A DNA stretch of 64,000 bases from JADKFD01 sp050250665 (GTDB lineage Bacteria; Pseudomonadota; Gammaproteobacteria; Xanthomonadales; SZUA-5), in the NCBI GenBank assembly GCA_050250665.1, contig JBFWOF010000007.1, forward strand, positions 1 through 64,000, given 5' to 3'. This document shows positions 15,572 to 24,759 of this stretch, piece after piece (within the stretch, counting starts at the first letter, position 1; each line of letters opens with the position of its first letter). Below the pieces are notes generated by a model that saw nothing but the letters and a program-made list of their open reading frames with translations, searched no databases and was not told the origin of the DNA. Made by a program: the position numbers and the translations under genes.

Positions 15572-17566
15572 TCACGAACGCAGATCACGACGGGCACGCC
15601 GAAACTCGTCCACGGCTGCGCGCAAGGCATCAGTGGTGCCCGGGCTGGGCGGGCCATAGCGCGCCTGCTCGTAAGCGGCCACCACGGCGAGAATGCGGTC
15701 AGCCAGAGCCGGTAGTGCAGTGGCCGCGCGTAGGCCCAGATCCGAGGCGCCTTCATGGGCGGCTGAATGGATGCCAGTCCGGGCCAACTCGCGCAGAAAA
15801 CGCCGATACAGATGGAGCGCCGGATCTGCCGATTCTCGACGCCGTTGCAACAGGAAAACCGCGGTGGTCAGTAGCCCGAACAGGACCAGGCCGCCGCCCA
15901 TCCACGCCCCCAATTGGCGCCAGTCGCCCGGATCGATGCCGAGGTCGGAAAAGAAGTTCCGTTGGCTGAGGCTGTCAAAGCGCACGACCGTCCGGTTCCA
16001 CCAGGCCTGCAGGGCATCGGCGCGATTGCGCAGCGCATTGAGCCAGGGACTGTCGCCAGCGAGCGTCTCCCCGGCAAAGCCGGCGCCGCTTGGGTCGACC
16101 CGTTCCGGCGCAATCGCTGCCGTTGGGTCTACCCGCACCCAGCCGCGGCCCTCGATCAGGATTTCAGCCCAGGCGTGAGCATCGGAATTGCGGATGAGCC
16201 AGTAGTCGCCGACATCGTTGTAGGCACCGCCGAGATAGCCCGTGACCACCCGTGCCGGCACGCCGGCACTGCGCATCAGCACCACAAAAGCGGCGGAATA
16301 GTGTTCGCAGAAGCCCTCACGGGTCTCGAACAGGAATTCATCCATGCGATTGGCGCCGACCAGCGGAAGTGGCGTCAGGGTGTAGGCGAAGTTTTCGGTC
16401 TGGATGTGTTGCAGAGCGCGCTGGGCCAAGGCCAGCCGGTCGTCGCCGATCTGCTCGCGCCAAGCTTGCGCCAGCGCCGCCGCTCGTGGGTTCGAACCGG
16501 CGGGGAGTTGCAGACCCAGCCGTCGCTGGGTCTGCGGCACTGCGGTCAGTGGTACTGGCTGGTCGATGGCAGACGCGCCGTCGTAGGCATAGAGGTCGCG
16601 GATTGGCCGATTGCGGGTGACCACGCCCTCCAGATTGCGACTGCTGTCGGCCGGAAATCCGGTGGCGAAGTCCAGCGGAAACAGCCAGTTGCGGTCAGTG
16701 GCTTCGAGCATCACCTGATAGCGCAGATCGCCTGGGGCACCGAACTGGGGCCCCTTGGTGCGGCCACTGTCCTGGCGATTGCCGCCGAGATAACTGGCCG
16801 TCCAGGTGGTGCCGTCGAAGCCCCACAACACGGGTCCACGCCAGTACATGGAAGCCCTCGGCGGCGTGCGGCCGCTGAAACTCACCCGCATCACCGGCGT
16901 GTCATCACCCAGCAACTCGGTGATGTCGCCGGGTGACATGCTGTCCGAGATCCCGGTGCGACCGCTGCTGCGGTCGTCGCGCGTGCCCCACAGCGGCTCG
17001 CTGAGGCGCGGCACCGACAGGAACAGGAATACTGTCAGCGGCAGCACCACCAGCAGGAGCAGCAGGAAGTCGCGCCCCAGCGTACCGAGCTGCGAGCTCA
17101 GGCCGCCGCGGGTGCCCGGCGGCGCGCTGATCTCGTTCAGCGCGAGAAACACCAGCAGGATCGGCAGCAGCGAGTAAAGCGTGATGCCGATGCCCTGGGT
17201 GAACAGGAACTGCACGCTGATCAGGAACAGGGCCACGACCATCAGGATCAGGCCGTCGCGCCGGCGTTCCGACTCGATCAGCTTGAGCGTGCACAATCCG
17301 ATCAGTGCCGCGGTGCCCGATTGCTGGGCGAAGGGATGGCCGTACTGCATGACCACCAGGGTCAGCACCGCGAACACCAGCGGCAGCTTGATCCACAGCG
17401 GCCAGGCTCGGGCGAAGGCGCGGCGCTGCAGCCAGCGCGCCAGCACCAGCGTGGCCAGTCCGCCGGCGTACCAGATTGGCAACCACAGCCAATGACCGCT
17501 GATGGCGGCCACAAAGGCCAGCAGCGTCCAGTCGAACTGGCGTGGGCTAAGTATCGGCGAGCGCAT
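15572..17566 (-). CDS. Membrane transglutaminase-like protease, TgpA family (DUF3488)
   Basis: A 664-residue membrane protein. About six N-terminal transmembrane segments (residues 12-200) precede a periplasmic transglutaminase core with the triad C near 418 (REGFCEHYSAAF), H near 463 (SDAHAWAEI) and D near 478 (VDPTAAI). One more transmembrane segment (about 545-570) and a cytoplasmic DUF4129-like tail follow. The essential P. aeruginosa TgpA has this layout. It is the last gene of a moxR-DUF58-tgpA operon and overlaps the DUF58 gene by 20 bases. Its substrate is unknown, though peptide or protein crosslinking or cleavage at the envelope is likely. Confidence 0.92.
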   Translation of the reverse strand: MRSPILSPRQFDWTLLAFVAAISGHWLWLPIWYAGGLATLVLARWLQRRAFARAWPLWIKLPLVFAVLTLVVMQYGHPFAQQSGTAALIGLCTLKLIESERRRDGLILMVVALFLISVQFLFTQGIGITLYSLLPILLVFLALNEISAPPGTRGGLSSQLGTLGRDFLLLLLVVLPLTVFLFLSVPRLSEPLWGTRDDRSSGRTGISDSMSPGDITELLGDDTPVMRVSFSGRTPPRASMYWRGPVLWGFDGTTWTASYLGGNRQDSGRTKGPQFGAPGDLRYQVMLEATDRNWLFPLDFATGFPADSSRNLEGVVTRNRPIRDLYAYDGASAIDQPVPLTAVPQTQRRLGLQLPAGSNPRAAALAQAWREQIGDDRLALAQRALQHIQTENFAYTLTPLPLVGANRMDEFLFETREGFCEHYSAAFVVLMRSAGVPARVVTGYLGGAYNDVGDYWLIRNSDAHAWAEILIEGRGWVRVDPTAAIAPERVDPSGAGFAGETLAGDSPWLNALRNRADALQAWWNRTVVRFDSLSQRNFFSDLGIDPGDWRQLGAWMGGGLVLFGLLTTAVFLLQRRRESADPALHLYRRFLRELARTGIHSAAHEGASDLGLRAATALPALADRILAVVAAYEQARYGPPSPGTTDALRAAVDEFRRARRDLRS

Positions 17567-18554
17567 ACAGTGCCAATGCCTTCAGAGCGCGCAGCCGGTG
17601 CGCCGGGCCGTGATCCGGTCCCAGGCTCTGCCCGGGCAGATTCAGGCGGTAGCGCATGCCGGCGCGCTCGGCCTCCAGCACCCAGCGGGTCAGCCGCGAC
17701 AGCCGACGTTCCAGGTCCAGCCCCTCGATGCGCGAGAAATCGAGCACGGTTTCCCGCGACAGCGGAGCTTCCAGTTGCCGAACGAGGACTTCGCCGGTGC
17801 GGGCGCTGGCTTTCCAGGCGATCAACCGGGTGGCGTCGCCAAACTGGTATTCGCGCAGCGAGCGCAGATCCTCATCGCCGGGGTCGGTGCCGCCGATGCG
17901 CCCGGCATCGGGCGTGCGCGGCAGCGGCGCTGGCGGCGTTTCTGCCCTTGGGTAGATCAAGGTGCGCACATCCGAATGCAGATAGCTCCAGGCGTGGAAC
18001 AAGCCGAAGGGCCACGCCGTCGAAATCCGCAGCGGTTCCGGCGAATACCAGCCGCGCTGGCACCCGGACAGCGAAAATTCGACCTGGGTAGTACTGCCGG
18101 CGGCGATCTCGACATGCCGCAGTTCCTCACCGAGCTTGAGGCTGATGGCAAAGCGGGTGCGATTGTCCTCGGCGTGCAGGTGGAAACTCAGATGCAGAGG
18201 CTCGCCGGCATGGGTGGGGTCGGCGCTGATCTGCACCAGGCTGAGGCGGTCCAGATTGCGAAAGGTCTGCAGCATCGACACCGCGCCCAGACTCACGGCC
18301 AGCAGCCCGACCAGCAGTGCGCTGTTGTTGTTGTAGTTCAGGGCGCCAGCGAGGATGGCCGTCATCATCACTGCGAAGAACAGCCCGAATCCGCTGGGGA
18401 CGATGTAGACCCGGCGCTGGGTCAGCGTGATCGGCAGTGCTTCGAATCGGTGGCGGCGGGTCAGATTGGGCAGGCGGCGATCAAGTGCGCGCCAGGCACT
18501 TTCGCGCCAGCGGGCGAACATCGAGCTTCCGGGTTTCGCCGCGGCGGTGGCCAT
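17547..18554 (-). CDS. DUF58 (von Willebrand A-like) membrane protein
   Basis: A 335-residue protein with two adjacent transmembrane segments (about residues 40-90) and a C-terminal DUF58 domain. The domain shows the LREYQFGDATRLIAWKASARTG core (Y-x-GD-x(2)-R-x-I-x-W-x-A-S-A-R pattern). DUF58 proteins are partners of MoxR ATPases, and some have a metal-ion-dependent adhesion fold. The ATG at 18554 has a GAGG site 9 bases before it and lies 10 bases after the moxR stop. Confidence 0.9.
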   Translation of the reverse strand: MATAAAKPGSSMFARWRESAWRALDRRLPNLTRRHRFEALPITLTQRRVYIVPSGFGLFFAVMMTAILAGALNYNNNSALLVGLLAVSLGAVSMLQTFRNLDRLSLVQISADPTHAGEPLHLSFHLHAEDNRTRFAISLKLGEELRHVEIAAGSTTQVEFSLSGCQRGWYSPEPLRISTAWPFGLFHAWSYLHSDVRTLIYPRAETPPAPLPRTPDAGRIGGTDPGDEDLRSLREYQFGDATRLIAWKASARTGEVLVRQLEAPLSRETVLDFSRIEGLDLERRLSRLTRWVLEAERAGMRYRLNLPGQSLGPDHGPAHRLRALKALALYALADT

Positions 18555-18564
18555 CTGTCCGGCC

Positions 18565-19512
18565 TCAGGGGATCGCCACCTGCGCCAGCAAATGGCGCGC
18601 AATCGAGGCGCCATCGCCGCTGGCGTCCGGATTCAGCACCAGACGGTGTCGGGCCACCGCCACAAACACGGCCTGCAGGTCTTCGGGCAGCACATGGGTG
18701 CGACCTGCCAGCAGGGCGTGCGAACGGGCGGCCCGCAGCAGCGCGATACCGGCACGTGGCGACAGCCCGATGCGCACCCGGGGCTCGCTGCGTGAGGCCG
18801 CGATCAGGGCATAGGCATAGTCGATGGCGGCCGGGCTGGTGTGCAGCGCCAGCGCTGCTTCGCGCAACTGCAGCAGGCGCTCGGCGCTCAGCAAGGGTTT
18901 CAGCTCGGTCAGCAGGAAACGCCGCTCGCGTGCCGCCAGCAGCGCTTTTTCGGCGCGCTCATCCGGGTAGCCGACATTGAGCGAGAACATGAAGCGATCG
19001 AGCTGCGATTCCGGCAAGGGAAAGGTACCGCTCTGTTCCAGCGGATTCTGGGTGGCGACGACGATGAAAGGCTCCGGCAGGCGGTGACTGGCACCGTCCA
19101 CGGTGACCTGCTGTTCGGCCATGGCTTCGAGCAAGGCACTCTGCAACTTGGGCGTACCGCGGTTGATTTCGTCGGCCAGCAACATCTGCGTGAAGATCGG
19201 GCCGGGGTGGAAATCGAAGCGACGGGTTTGCGGATCGAACACCGACACGCCGATCAGATCGGCAGGCAGCAGATCGCTGGTGAACTGCACGCGCCCGAAG
19301 CTGAGGTCGAAGGTGGCCGCCAGTGCCTGGGCCAGTGTGGTCTTGCCGACGCCGGGCAGATCTTCCAGCAGCAGATGGCCGCCGGCCAGCAGGCAAACCA
19401 GAGTCAAACGGACCTCCGACGCCTTCCCCAGCAGTACCTGATTGATCTGGGCTTCGGCGGCGTGCAAAGGCGCCATCAGCTCCCGGGCCAGAGTGGCAGC
19501 GGCATCGGCCAT
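18565..19512 (-). CDS. MoxR-family AAA+ ATPase
   Basis: A 315-residue AAA+ ATPase, thought to act as a chaperone that matures or activates the products of the two genes after it. Walker A is LEDLPGVGKTT and Walker B LLADEINR. The sensor 1 region is VVATQNPLEQSGTFPLPESQLDRF, and the arginine-finger region and lid follow with GLSPRAGIALLRAARSHAL. The start at 19512 was chosen for its GGAGGT site, rather than the longer open frame. It is first in the three-gene operon, 40 bases after the Maf gene. Confidence 0.94.
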   Translation of the reverse strand: MADAAATLARELMAPLHAAEAQINQVLLGKASEVRLTLVCLLAGGHLLLEDLPGVGKTTLAQALAATFDLSFGRVQFTSDLLPADLIGVSVFDPQTRRFDFHPGPIFTQMLLADEINRGTPKLQSALLEAMAEQQVTVDGASHRLPEPFIVVATQNPLEQSGTFPLPESQLDRFMFSLNVGYPDERAEKALLAARERRFLLTELKPLLSAERLLQLREAALALHTSPAAIDYAYALIAASRSEPRVRIGLSPRAGIALLRAARSHALLAGRTHVLPEDLQAVFVAVARHRLVLNPDASGDGASIARHLLAQVAIP

Positions 19513-19552
19513 GAGTCCTACCTCCGTTGATGTGGTGCCGGGTCGGTCCGGG

Positions 19553-20134
19553 TCAGAATGCAGCAACACCCAGTTGCCGCAGAATCCGGCACAGGGCCAG
19601 CAATGGCAAGCCGATCAGTGCACTGGGATCTTCGCTCTCGATACGTTCGAACAGCGTGATGCCGAGGCCCTCGACCTTGAATCCGCCCGCGCAGTCGTAG
19701 GCGGGCTCGGCTGCTACATAACGTTCGACCTCCGCGGCGGTCAGCTCTCGCACCTGGCAGACGGTCAAATCCAGATGCTCGTGGGCAGTGCCGCTGGCGT
19801 CGATCACTGTGAGCGCCGTGTGGAAACGAAGTTCCTTGCCGCTGCAGAACAGCAGCTGCTCCGACTGGGCGGCGGCCGAGCCGGGCTTGCCCAGCACACG
19901 CGATTCGCAGGCGGCGACCTGATCTGCGGCAATCACGCAGGCGCCCCGTGCCTGGGCGACGACGGTGCCGGCTTTCAGCGCGGCCAGTCGCCGGGCCATG
20001 GCCGCCGGTGCTTCGCCGGGCAGCCGTGACTCGTCGATGTTGGGTGCTTGCGCGCGGCAGTGCAGGCCCAGGCGCTCAAGCTGCTGTCGGCGATAACTGG
20101 ATCCCGAGGCCAGAATCAGTTCGGGCGCACTCAC
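19553..20134 (-). CDS. Maf/YceF-type nucleoside triphosphate pyrophosphatase
   Basis: A 193-residue Maf protein, likely to hydrolyse modified nucleotides. Visible motifs are LILASGSSYRRQQLERLG at the N terminus, IDESRLPGE, AADQVAACESRVLGKPG with the catalytic aspartate, and YDCAGGFKVEG near the end. The last resembles the YceF (m7GTP) subgroup more than the dTTP/UTP subgroup. I place the start at the GTG at 20134, five bases from the stop of the preceding gene, which gives a YceF-like length; the frame extends to an ATG at 20182. YceF is often near rpmF, which is just across the divergent promoter here. Confidence 0.86.
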   Translation of the reverse strand: MSAPELILASGSSYRRQQLERLGLHCRAQAPNIDESRLPGEAPAAMARRLAALKAGTVVAQARGACVIAADQVAACESRVLGKPGSAAAQSEQLLFCSGKELRFHTALTVIDASGTAHEHLDLTVCQVRELTAAEVERYVAAEPAYDCAGGFKVEGLGITLFERIESEDPSALIGLPLLALCRILRQLGVAAF

Positions 20135-20138
20135 GGCG

Positions 20139-20651
20139 TCAGTGCAGTGTCGGTGGCTGGTCGTCGCCTTCGCTGCCGCCAATGCCGTAAGCGCTGGCGA
20201 TCAGTGCCGATACCGGATGGGTTTCCGAGGAGGCCTCGGCCAATTCCTCGCCAGCTGCTTCCAGCTTGGTCATGTTCTCGGCCAGGGTCGCGCGCGAGCG
20301 CTCCATGTCCTGACGGGTACGGCGCAGCTGCGCGAGCGGCGCGGTGTCGCCGTTGTCGCGTAGCCAGAGCCGCTGCTGCAAGAGATCGCGCAGCGCTTTC
20401 TGTACGAGGGGGTCCAGATTCAATGACGCCAGCGCCTGGGTCGTCAGCGTGCTCGGCAGCGTCGATACCCAGCGATGCATGGTCTTCATGCGCTCGCGAC
20501 AGGCGTACAGCTCCCGCTCCAGCGCATCCGCGCTATCCATGATCGAGCGCAGCGTGTCCTGGCGGCGGCGCAGCTGCAGCAGGCGCCAGAGCAGGCCGAT
20601 CACGACCAGAGAGGCCAGCGTCAGCGCCGCAATAAGGATTTTCAGTAACAT
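20139..20651 (-). CDS. Hypothetical membrane-anchored coiled-coil protein
   Basis: 170 residues: an N-terminal transmembrane segment (about 3-23), a basic LRRRQD stop-transfer stretch, then mostly charged helix (residues 25-145) with heptad-like leucines, and a short acidic tail. No catalytic motif is visible. It is the first gene of a minus-strand series (this gene, maf, moxR, DUF58, tgpA). It is divergent from yceD across a 238-base promoter region. I do not recognise a family. Confidence 0.6.
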   Translation of the reverse strand: MLLKILIAALTLASLVVIGLLWRLLQLRRRQDTLRSIMDSADALERELYACRERMKTMHRWVSTLPSTLTTQALASLNLDPLVQKALRDLLQQRLWLRDNGDTAPLAQLRRTRQDMERSRATLAENMTKLEAAGEELAEASSETHPVSALIASAYGIGGSEGDDQPPTLH

Positions 20652-20889
20652 GGGAACCTCGTACTGGATCGATCCCGATTATGCAGCGGGATAGCTGACA
20701 GGGCATCAGCGCCAACTGAATCACAAGCGATGTTCAGGATCCGTGGTTCCCGCGCTGCCTCCCACGGTCTGCAAACGGCCTTCGCCGGCTTCCGGCAAGG
20801 CCGCAACTTGAATCGCGGCTGGCCGGCCGACGCCGGATTCAAGCGTGGCGATTGACAGGGAAGGCCGAACTCCCTACGATTCCGCGGCT

Positions 20890-21396
20890 ATGCTTGCGCC
20901 ATTGCCTGATCGCATTGATGTTGAGCGGGCGGTGTCGACCGGCAGGATCTATTCCGGTACGTTCCCGCTCGCGGCGCTCACGCGCCTGACGGAATTGTTG
21001 GCGGATGGTCACGGCGAGGTGCGCTACGAACTCAAGTTCGCACGCAATGTCATCGGCCAGAGAATGGTGGAACTGCGCGCTGAAACCGCGCTGCCGCTGA
21101 TCTGTCAGGCGAGTTTGGACCGATTCGAGTTGCCGGTTCAGATCGACACCCGCATCGGATTCGTCAAGAGCGAAGAAGATGCGTCGGGATTGCCGGAGGG
21201 TTATGAGCCGGCATTGACCGACGAGGGTATGGTCGATCCGGCGGCATTGATCGAAGACGAGTTGATATTGGCGGTGCCGGTGATCCCAAGAAATCCGGAA
21301 GCCGTTGTGGATCTACCGGCACAAGAGCCGGAGAGTGCTGAAGCTACCGACCGACCGAATCCTTTTTCGGCGCTGGCGGCTCTCAAGCGCAGGTAG
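20890..21396 (+). CDS. yceD: YceD/DUF177 family protein
   Basis: 168 residues, the DUF177 family, which affects accumulation of 23S rRNA and lies upstream of rpmF in most bacteria. The conserved core is present (ETALPLICQASLDRFELPV and the acidic IEDELILAVPVIP). The C-terminal NPFSALAALKRR is the usual family end. The ATG at 20890 is preferred over one 15 codons upstream because it starts close to the conserved region; neither has a strong ribosome binding site. The usual CxRC metal-site cysteines are reduced to one Cys. Confidence 0.85.
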   Translation: MLAPLPDRIDVERAVSTGRIYSGTFPLAALTRLTELLADGHGEVRYELKFARNVIGQRMVELRAETALPLICQASLDRFELPVQIDTRIGFVKSEEDASGLPEGYEPALTDEGMVDPAALIEDELILAVPVIPRNPEAVVDLPAQEPESAEATDRPNPFSALAALKRR

Positions 21397-21429
21397 TCGA
21401 ACAAGGACGATTCAGGCAAGGAGTCAGAG

Positions 21430-21630
21430 ATGGCCGTTCAAAAAAGTCGCAAGTCACCCAGCAAACGCGGCATGCGCCGTTCCCATGACGCCCTGACCGC
21501 GGCGACTTTGTCGACCGATCAGACCACGGGTGAAACGCATCTGCGTCATCACATCACCAAGGATGGCTACTATCGTGGCCGCAAGGTGATTGATCGCAAG
21601 GTCGCCGAAGTCGAGTCCAGCGAAGGCTGA
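21430..21630 (+). CDS. rpmF: 50S ribosomal protein bL32
   Basis: A 66-residue basic protein with the bL32 N terminus AVQKSRKSPSKRGMRRSHDAL and the later HHITKDGYYRGRKVI, each recognisable. It lacks the four zinc-binding cysteines of the C+ form. AGGAG lies 7 bases before the ATG. It follows yceD by 33 bases and precedes fabH by 53 bases with no plsX between. Confidence 0.96.
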   Translation: MAVQKSRKSPSKRGMRRSHDALTAATLSTDQTTGETHLRHHITKDGYYRGRKVIDRKVAEVESSEG

Positions 21631-21683
21631 GACTGCGCCAGGGGCCCGCGGGCCCCAGTCCCAACACGAGCGTACCCAAACTG

Positions 21684-22658
21684 ATGCAAGCTCTCTCTGC
21701 CCGGATCATCGGGACCGGCAGTCATCTGCCGGCCCACATTCTGACCAACGCCGAGTTGGAGAAACGGGTAGAGACCAGCGATCAGTGGATACGCGAGCGT
21801 ACGGGGATCGAGCAGCGGCATATTGCCGCTGAAGGCGAGACCACCAGTGATCTGGCCGTGGCCGCTGCCGAAAAGGCCATGGCCAGCGCCGGCGTGACTG
21901 CTGCCGAGCTGGATCTGATCATCGTCGGCACCACCACGCCGGATGTGATCTTCCCGAGCACGGCCTGTCTGGTGCAGCACCGCATCGGGGCCAAGGACTG
22001 CCCGGCCTTCGACGTCAACGCGGCCTGCACTGGCTTCCTCTACGCCCTGTCCATTGCCGACAAGTTCATTCGTACCGGCGCCGCGCGTACCGCGCTGGTG
22101 ATCGGTGCCGAGACCCTGTCGCGCATGCTCGACTGGAGCGACCGCGGTACCTGCGTACTGTTTGGCGATGGCGCCGGTGCGGTGGTGCTGCGCGCCGACA
22201 CCCGGCCGGGCATCGTTTCCACCCATATCCATGCCGATGGCCAGTACAAGGAACTGCTGCACAACCCGGTCGGGGTCTCGCGCGGTTTCAAGGACGAGCC
22301 CAATCACGGCGTGCGCGTGCTGATGCAGGGCAACGAGGTGTTCCGGGTGGCCGTGCGCACGCTGTCGCGCATCGTTGACGAAACCCTCAAGGCCAACGAT
22401 CTGGAAAAGGATGCGATCGACTGGCTGGTGCCGCACCAGGCCAATCTGCGCATCATCACGGCCACGGCCAAGCACCTCGGCATGCCGATGGAGCGGGTCA
22501 TCGTGACCGTCAACAAGCACGGCAACACTTCTTCAGGATCAGTGCCCCTGGCGCTGGATCACGGCATTCGCAACGGGCTGATCAAGCCTGACCAACTGCT
22601 GCTGCTCGAAGCCTTCGGTGGTGGATTCACCTGGGGCTCGGCGCTGATCCGTCTCTGA
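21684..22658 (+). CDS. fabH: Beta-ketoacyl-ACP synthase III
   Basis: FabH, 324 residues, starts fatty acid synthesis by condensing acetyl-CoA with malonyl-ACP. The catalytic triad is visible as C115 (NAACTGFLYA), H251 (VPHQANLRI) and N281 (NKHGNTSSGS). WIRERTGIEQRH near the N terminus is also typical. It opens the fab cluster on the plus strand, directly after rpmF. Its length is as in E. coli (317). Confidence 0.97.
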   Translation: MQALSARIIGTGSHLPAHILTNAELEKRVETSDQWIRERTGIEQRHIAAEGETTSDLAVAAAEKAMASAGVTAAELDLIIVGTTTPDVIFPSTACLVQHRIGAKDCPAFDVNAACTGFLYALSIADKFIRTGAARTALVIGAETLSRMLDWSDRGTCVLFGDGAGAVVLRADTRPGIVSTHIHADGQYKELLHNPVGVSRGFKDEPNHGVRVLMQGNEVFRVAVRTLSRIVDETLKANDLEKDAIDWLVPHQANLRIITATAKHLGMPMERVIVTVNKHGNTSSGSVPLALDHGIRNGLIKPDQLLLLEAFGGGFTWGSALIRL

Positions 22659-22684
22659 TCAGCTGCCAGCGTATCGAGGACCTG

Positions 22685-23632
22685 ATGATTCGCAATGATC
22701 TCGCCATGCTGTTCCCCGGCCAGGGCTCACAGTCGCTGGGCATGCTGGCTGCGCTGTCGCAGGCGCATCCGCAGGTGCGTGCCACTTTCGACGAGGCCTC
22801 GGCCGCCATCGACCTGGATCTGTGGGCGCTGAGCCAGGAAGGTCCGGAAGCCGAACTCAACCGCACCATCAACACCCAGCCGGCGCTGCTGGCCGCGGGT
22901 GTGGCGGTCTGGCGCGCCTGGATGGCTGCCGGTGGCGCCGAACCCGCCGCGATGGCCGGACACAGTCTGGGTGAATACACGGCGCTGGTCTGCGCCGGAT
23001 CACTGTCGTTGGCCGACGGCACGCGCCTGGTGCGCGAGCGCGGGCGGTTGATGCAGGAAGCCGTACCCGAGGGCGTGGGCGCCATGGCGGCAGTGCTGAA
23101 TGCCGATCTGGATCTGCTGGCCGAGATCTGTGCAGCGGTGTCCACCGAGACCGAGCCGGTGGTGCCGGCGAATTTGAACGCGCCGGGGCAGATCGTGCTC
23201 TCGGGCGCCGCCGCAGCGCTCGATCGGGCCCTGACCCTGCTCGCCGAGCGCGGGGTCAAGCGCGCGATCCGCCTCCCGGTCAGCGTGCCCTCGCATTCGC
23301 CGCTGATGCGCGGTGCCGCTGCGCAACTGGGTGCCTACCTGGCCGGTGTGGACCTGCAGCCGCCGCGTATTCCCGTGATTCACAACGCCGATGTCAGCAG
23401 CCACGGCGATGCAGATGCCATCCGCGCCGCCCTGGTACTGCAGCTGTCGGCACCGGTGCGCTGGATCGAAACCGTGCAGAAGCTGGTGACCGACGGGGCC
23501 ACGCGCGCGCTTGAATGCGGGCCCGGGAAGGTCCTGACCGGGATGGCCAAGCGCATCGCACCGGATTTGCAGATGCAGGCCATCGCCGATCCGGCGGTGC
23601 TGGCAGCCACCCTCGCGGAGATGCAGTCATGA
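22685..23632 (+). CDS. fabD: Malonyl-CoA:ACP transacylase
   Basis: FabD, 315 residues, loads malonyl groups onto ACP. The nucleophile S94 lies in GHSLGEYTALVCAG. The N-terminal FPGQGSQ is present, and VSVPSHSPLMRGAA holds the catalytic histidine. It follows fabH by 26 bases. Its last codons overlap the start of fabG by four bases (ATGA), so the two are translationally coupled. Confidence 0.97.
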   Translation: MIRNDLAMLFPGQGSQSLGMLAALSQAHPQVRATFDEASAAIDLDLWALSQEGPEAELNRTINTQPALLAAGVAVWRAWMAAGGAEPAAMAGHSLGEYTALVCAGSLSLADGTRLVRERGRLMQEAVPEGVGAMAAVLNADLDLLAEICAAVSTETEPVVPANLNAPGQIVLSGAAAALDRALTLLAERGVKRAIRLPVSVPSHSPLMRGAAAQLGAYLAGVDLQPPRIPVIHNADVSSHGDADAIRAALVLQLSAPVRWIETVQKLVTDGATRALECGPGKVLTGMAKRIAPDLQMQAIADPAVLAATLAEMQS

Positions 23633-24363
23633 GTTCGCCCAACGGCATTGCCCTGGTCAGTGGCGCCAGCCGCGGTATCGGCGCCGCCATTGCCCATGAG
23701 CTCGCCAGCTCCGGCTATTACGTCATTGGCACGGCGACGTCCGAGGCTGGCGCAGCCACGATTTCGGAGCACCTCGGCGGTCACGGCTGCGGACGCGTGC
23801 TCGACGTGTCGCTGCCCGAATCCATCGACGCGCTGATCAGCGCGGTGGAGACCGAGTTCGGTCCCATCCGGGTGCTGGTCAACAATGCCGGGATTACCCG
23901 TGATCAGTTGCTGTTGCGGATGAAGGATGAGGACTGGACCACGGTGATCAACACCAATCTGGCCTCGGTCTTCCGCATGTCCAAGGCCGTGCTCAAGCGC
24001 ATGCTGCGCGAGCGCCAGGGCCGGATCATCAGCATCGCCTCGGTCATCGGCCTGACCGGCAACGCCGGGCAGGCGAACTACGCCGCCGCCAAGGCCGGCA
24101 TCATCGGTTTCACTAAATCACTGGCGCGCGAGGTCGGCAGTCGCGGCATCACCGCCAATGTGGTCGCGCCCGGCTTCATCGATACCGACATGACCCGGGC
24201 GCTGCCGGAAGCGCAGCGTCAGGCGCTGTTGGCTGATGTGCCGCTGGCGCGCTTCGGCGCCGCCGAGGATATTGCCAAGGCTGTCGCCTTTCTGGCGTCC
24301 CCGGCCGCCGGCTACATCACCGGCGAAACCCTGCATGTCAACGGCGGCATGTACATGCCGTAG
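23629..24363 (+). CDS. fabG: 3-oxoacyl-ACP reductase
   Basis: FabG, 244 residues, is the NADPH-dependent reductase of the elongation cycle. The cofactor loop is SGASRGIGAAIA, NNAGITRD is the central motif, and the catalytic set is S (ISIASVIG), Y and K (ANYAAAKAG). The end TGETLHVNGGMYMP matches the family. It lies between fabD and acpP. Confidence 0.97.
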   Translation: MSSPNGIALVSGASRGIGAAIAHELASSGYYVIGTATSEAGAATISEHLGGHGCGRVLDVSLPESIDALISAVETEFGPIRVLVNNAGITRDQLLLRMKDEDWTTVINTNLASVFRMSKAVLKRMLRERQGRIISIASVIGLTGNAGQANYAAAKAGIIGFTKSLAREVGSRGITANVVAPGFIDTDMTRALPEAQRQALLADVPLARFGAAEDIAKAVAFLASPAAGYITGETLHVNGGMYMP

Positions 24364-24420
24364 CGGCAGGCGGCACCATTCACTATCATTCCCACTCTTT
24401 TCGGCAGGAACAAACAAGCC

Positions 24421-24660
24421 ATGAGCAGCATTGAAGATCGCGTCAAGAAGATCGTTGTCGACCGTCTCGGCGTCAAGGAAGACGAAGTGAAAGCCAACTC
24501 CTCCTTCGTGGACGATCTGGGTGCGGACTCCCTGGATACGGTCGAACTGGTCATGGCGCTCGAGGAAGAGTTCGAGTGCGAGATCCCGGACGAGGAAGCC
24601 GAGAAGATCACCTCGGTGCAGCAGGCCATTGATTACATCAAGGCCAACGTCAAGGCCTGA
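24421..24660 (+). CDS. acpP: Acyl carrier protein
   Basis: This 79-residue acidic protein carries the growing acyl chain on phosphopantetheine attached to the serine of GADSLDTVEL. The N terminus SSIEDRVKKIVVDRLGV and the C-terminal AIDYIKANVKA are standard. It is spaced 57 bases after fabG and about 100 bases before fabF. No classical terminator is visible on either side. Confidence 0.98.
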   Translation: MSSIEDRVKKIVVDRLGVKEDEVKANSSFVDDLGADSLDTVELVMALEEEFECEIPDEEAEKITSVQQAIDYIKANVKA

Positions 24661-24759
24661 GGCCTGATGCGGTTTGCGGCCCGGGGCGCGGCCTAGCCTG
24701 CGCCATACGGGCCGATGACTGTCGCCGCCAGCGCGGCGACTGCGCAATGGGAGGATTTT

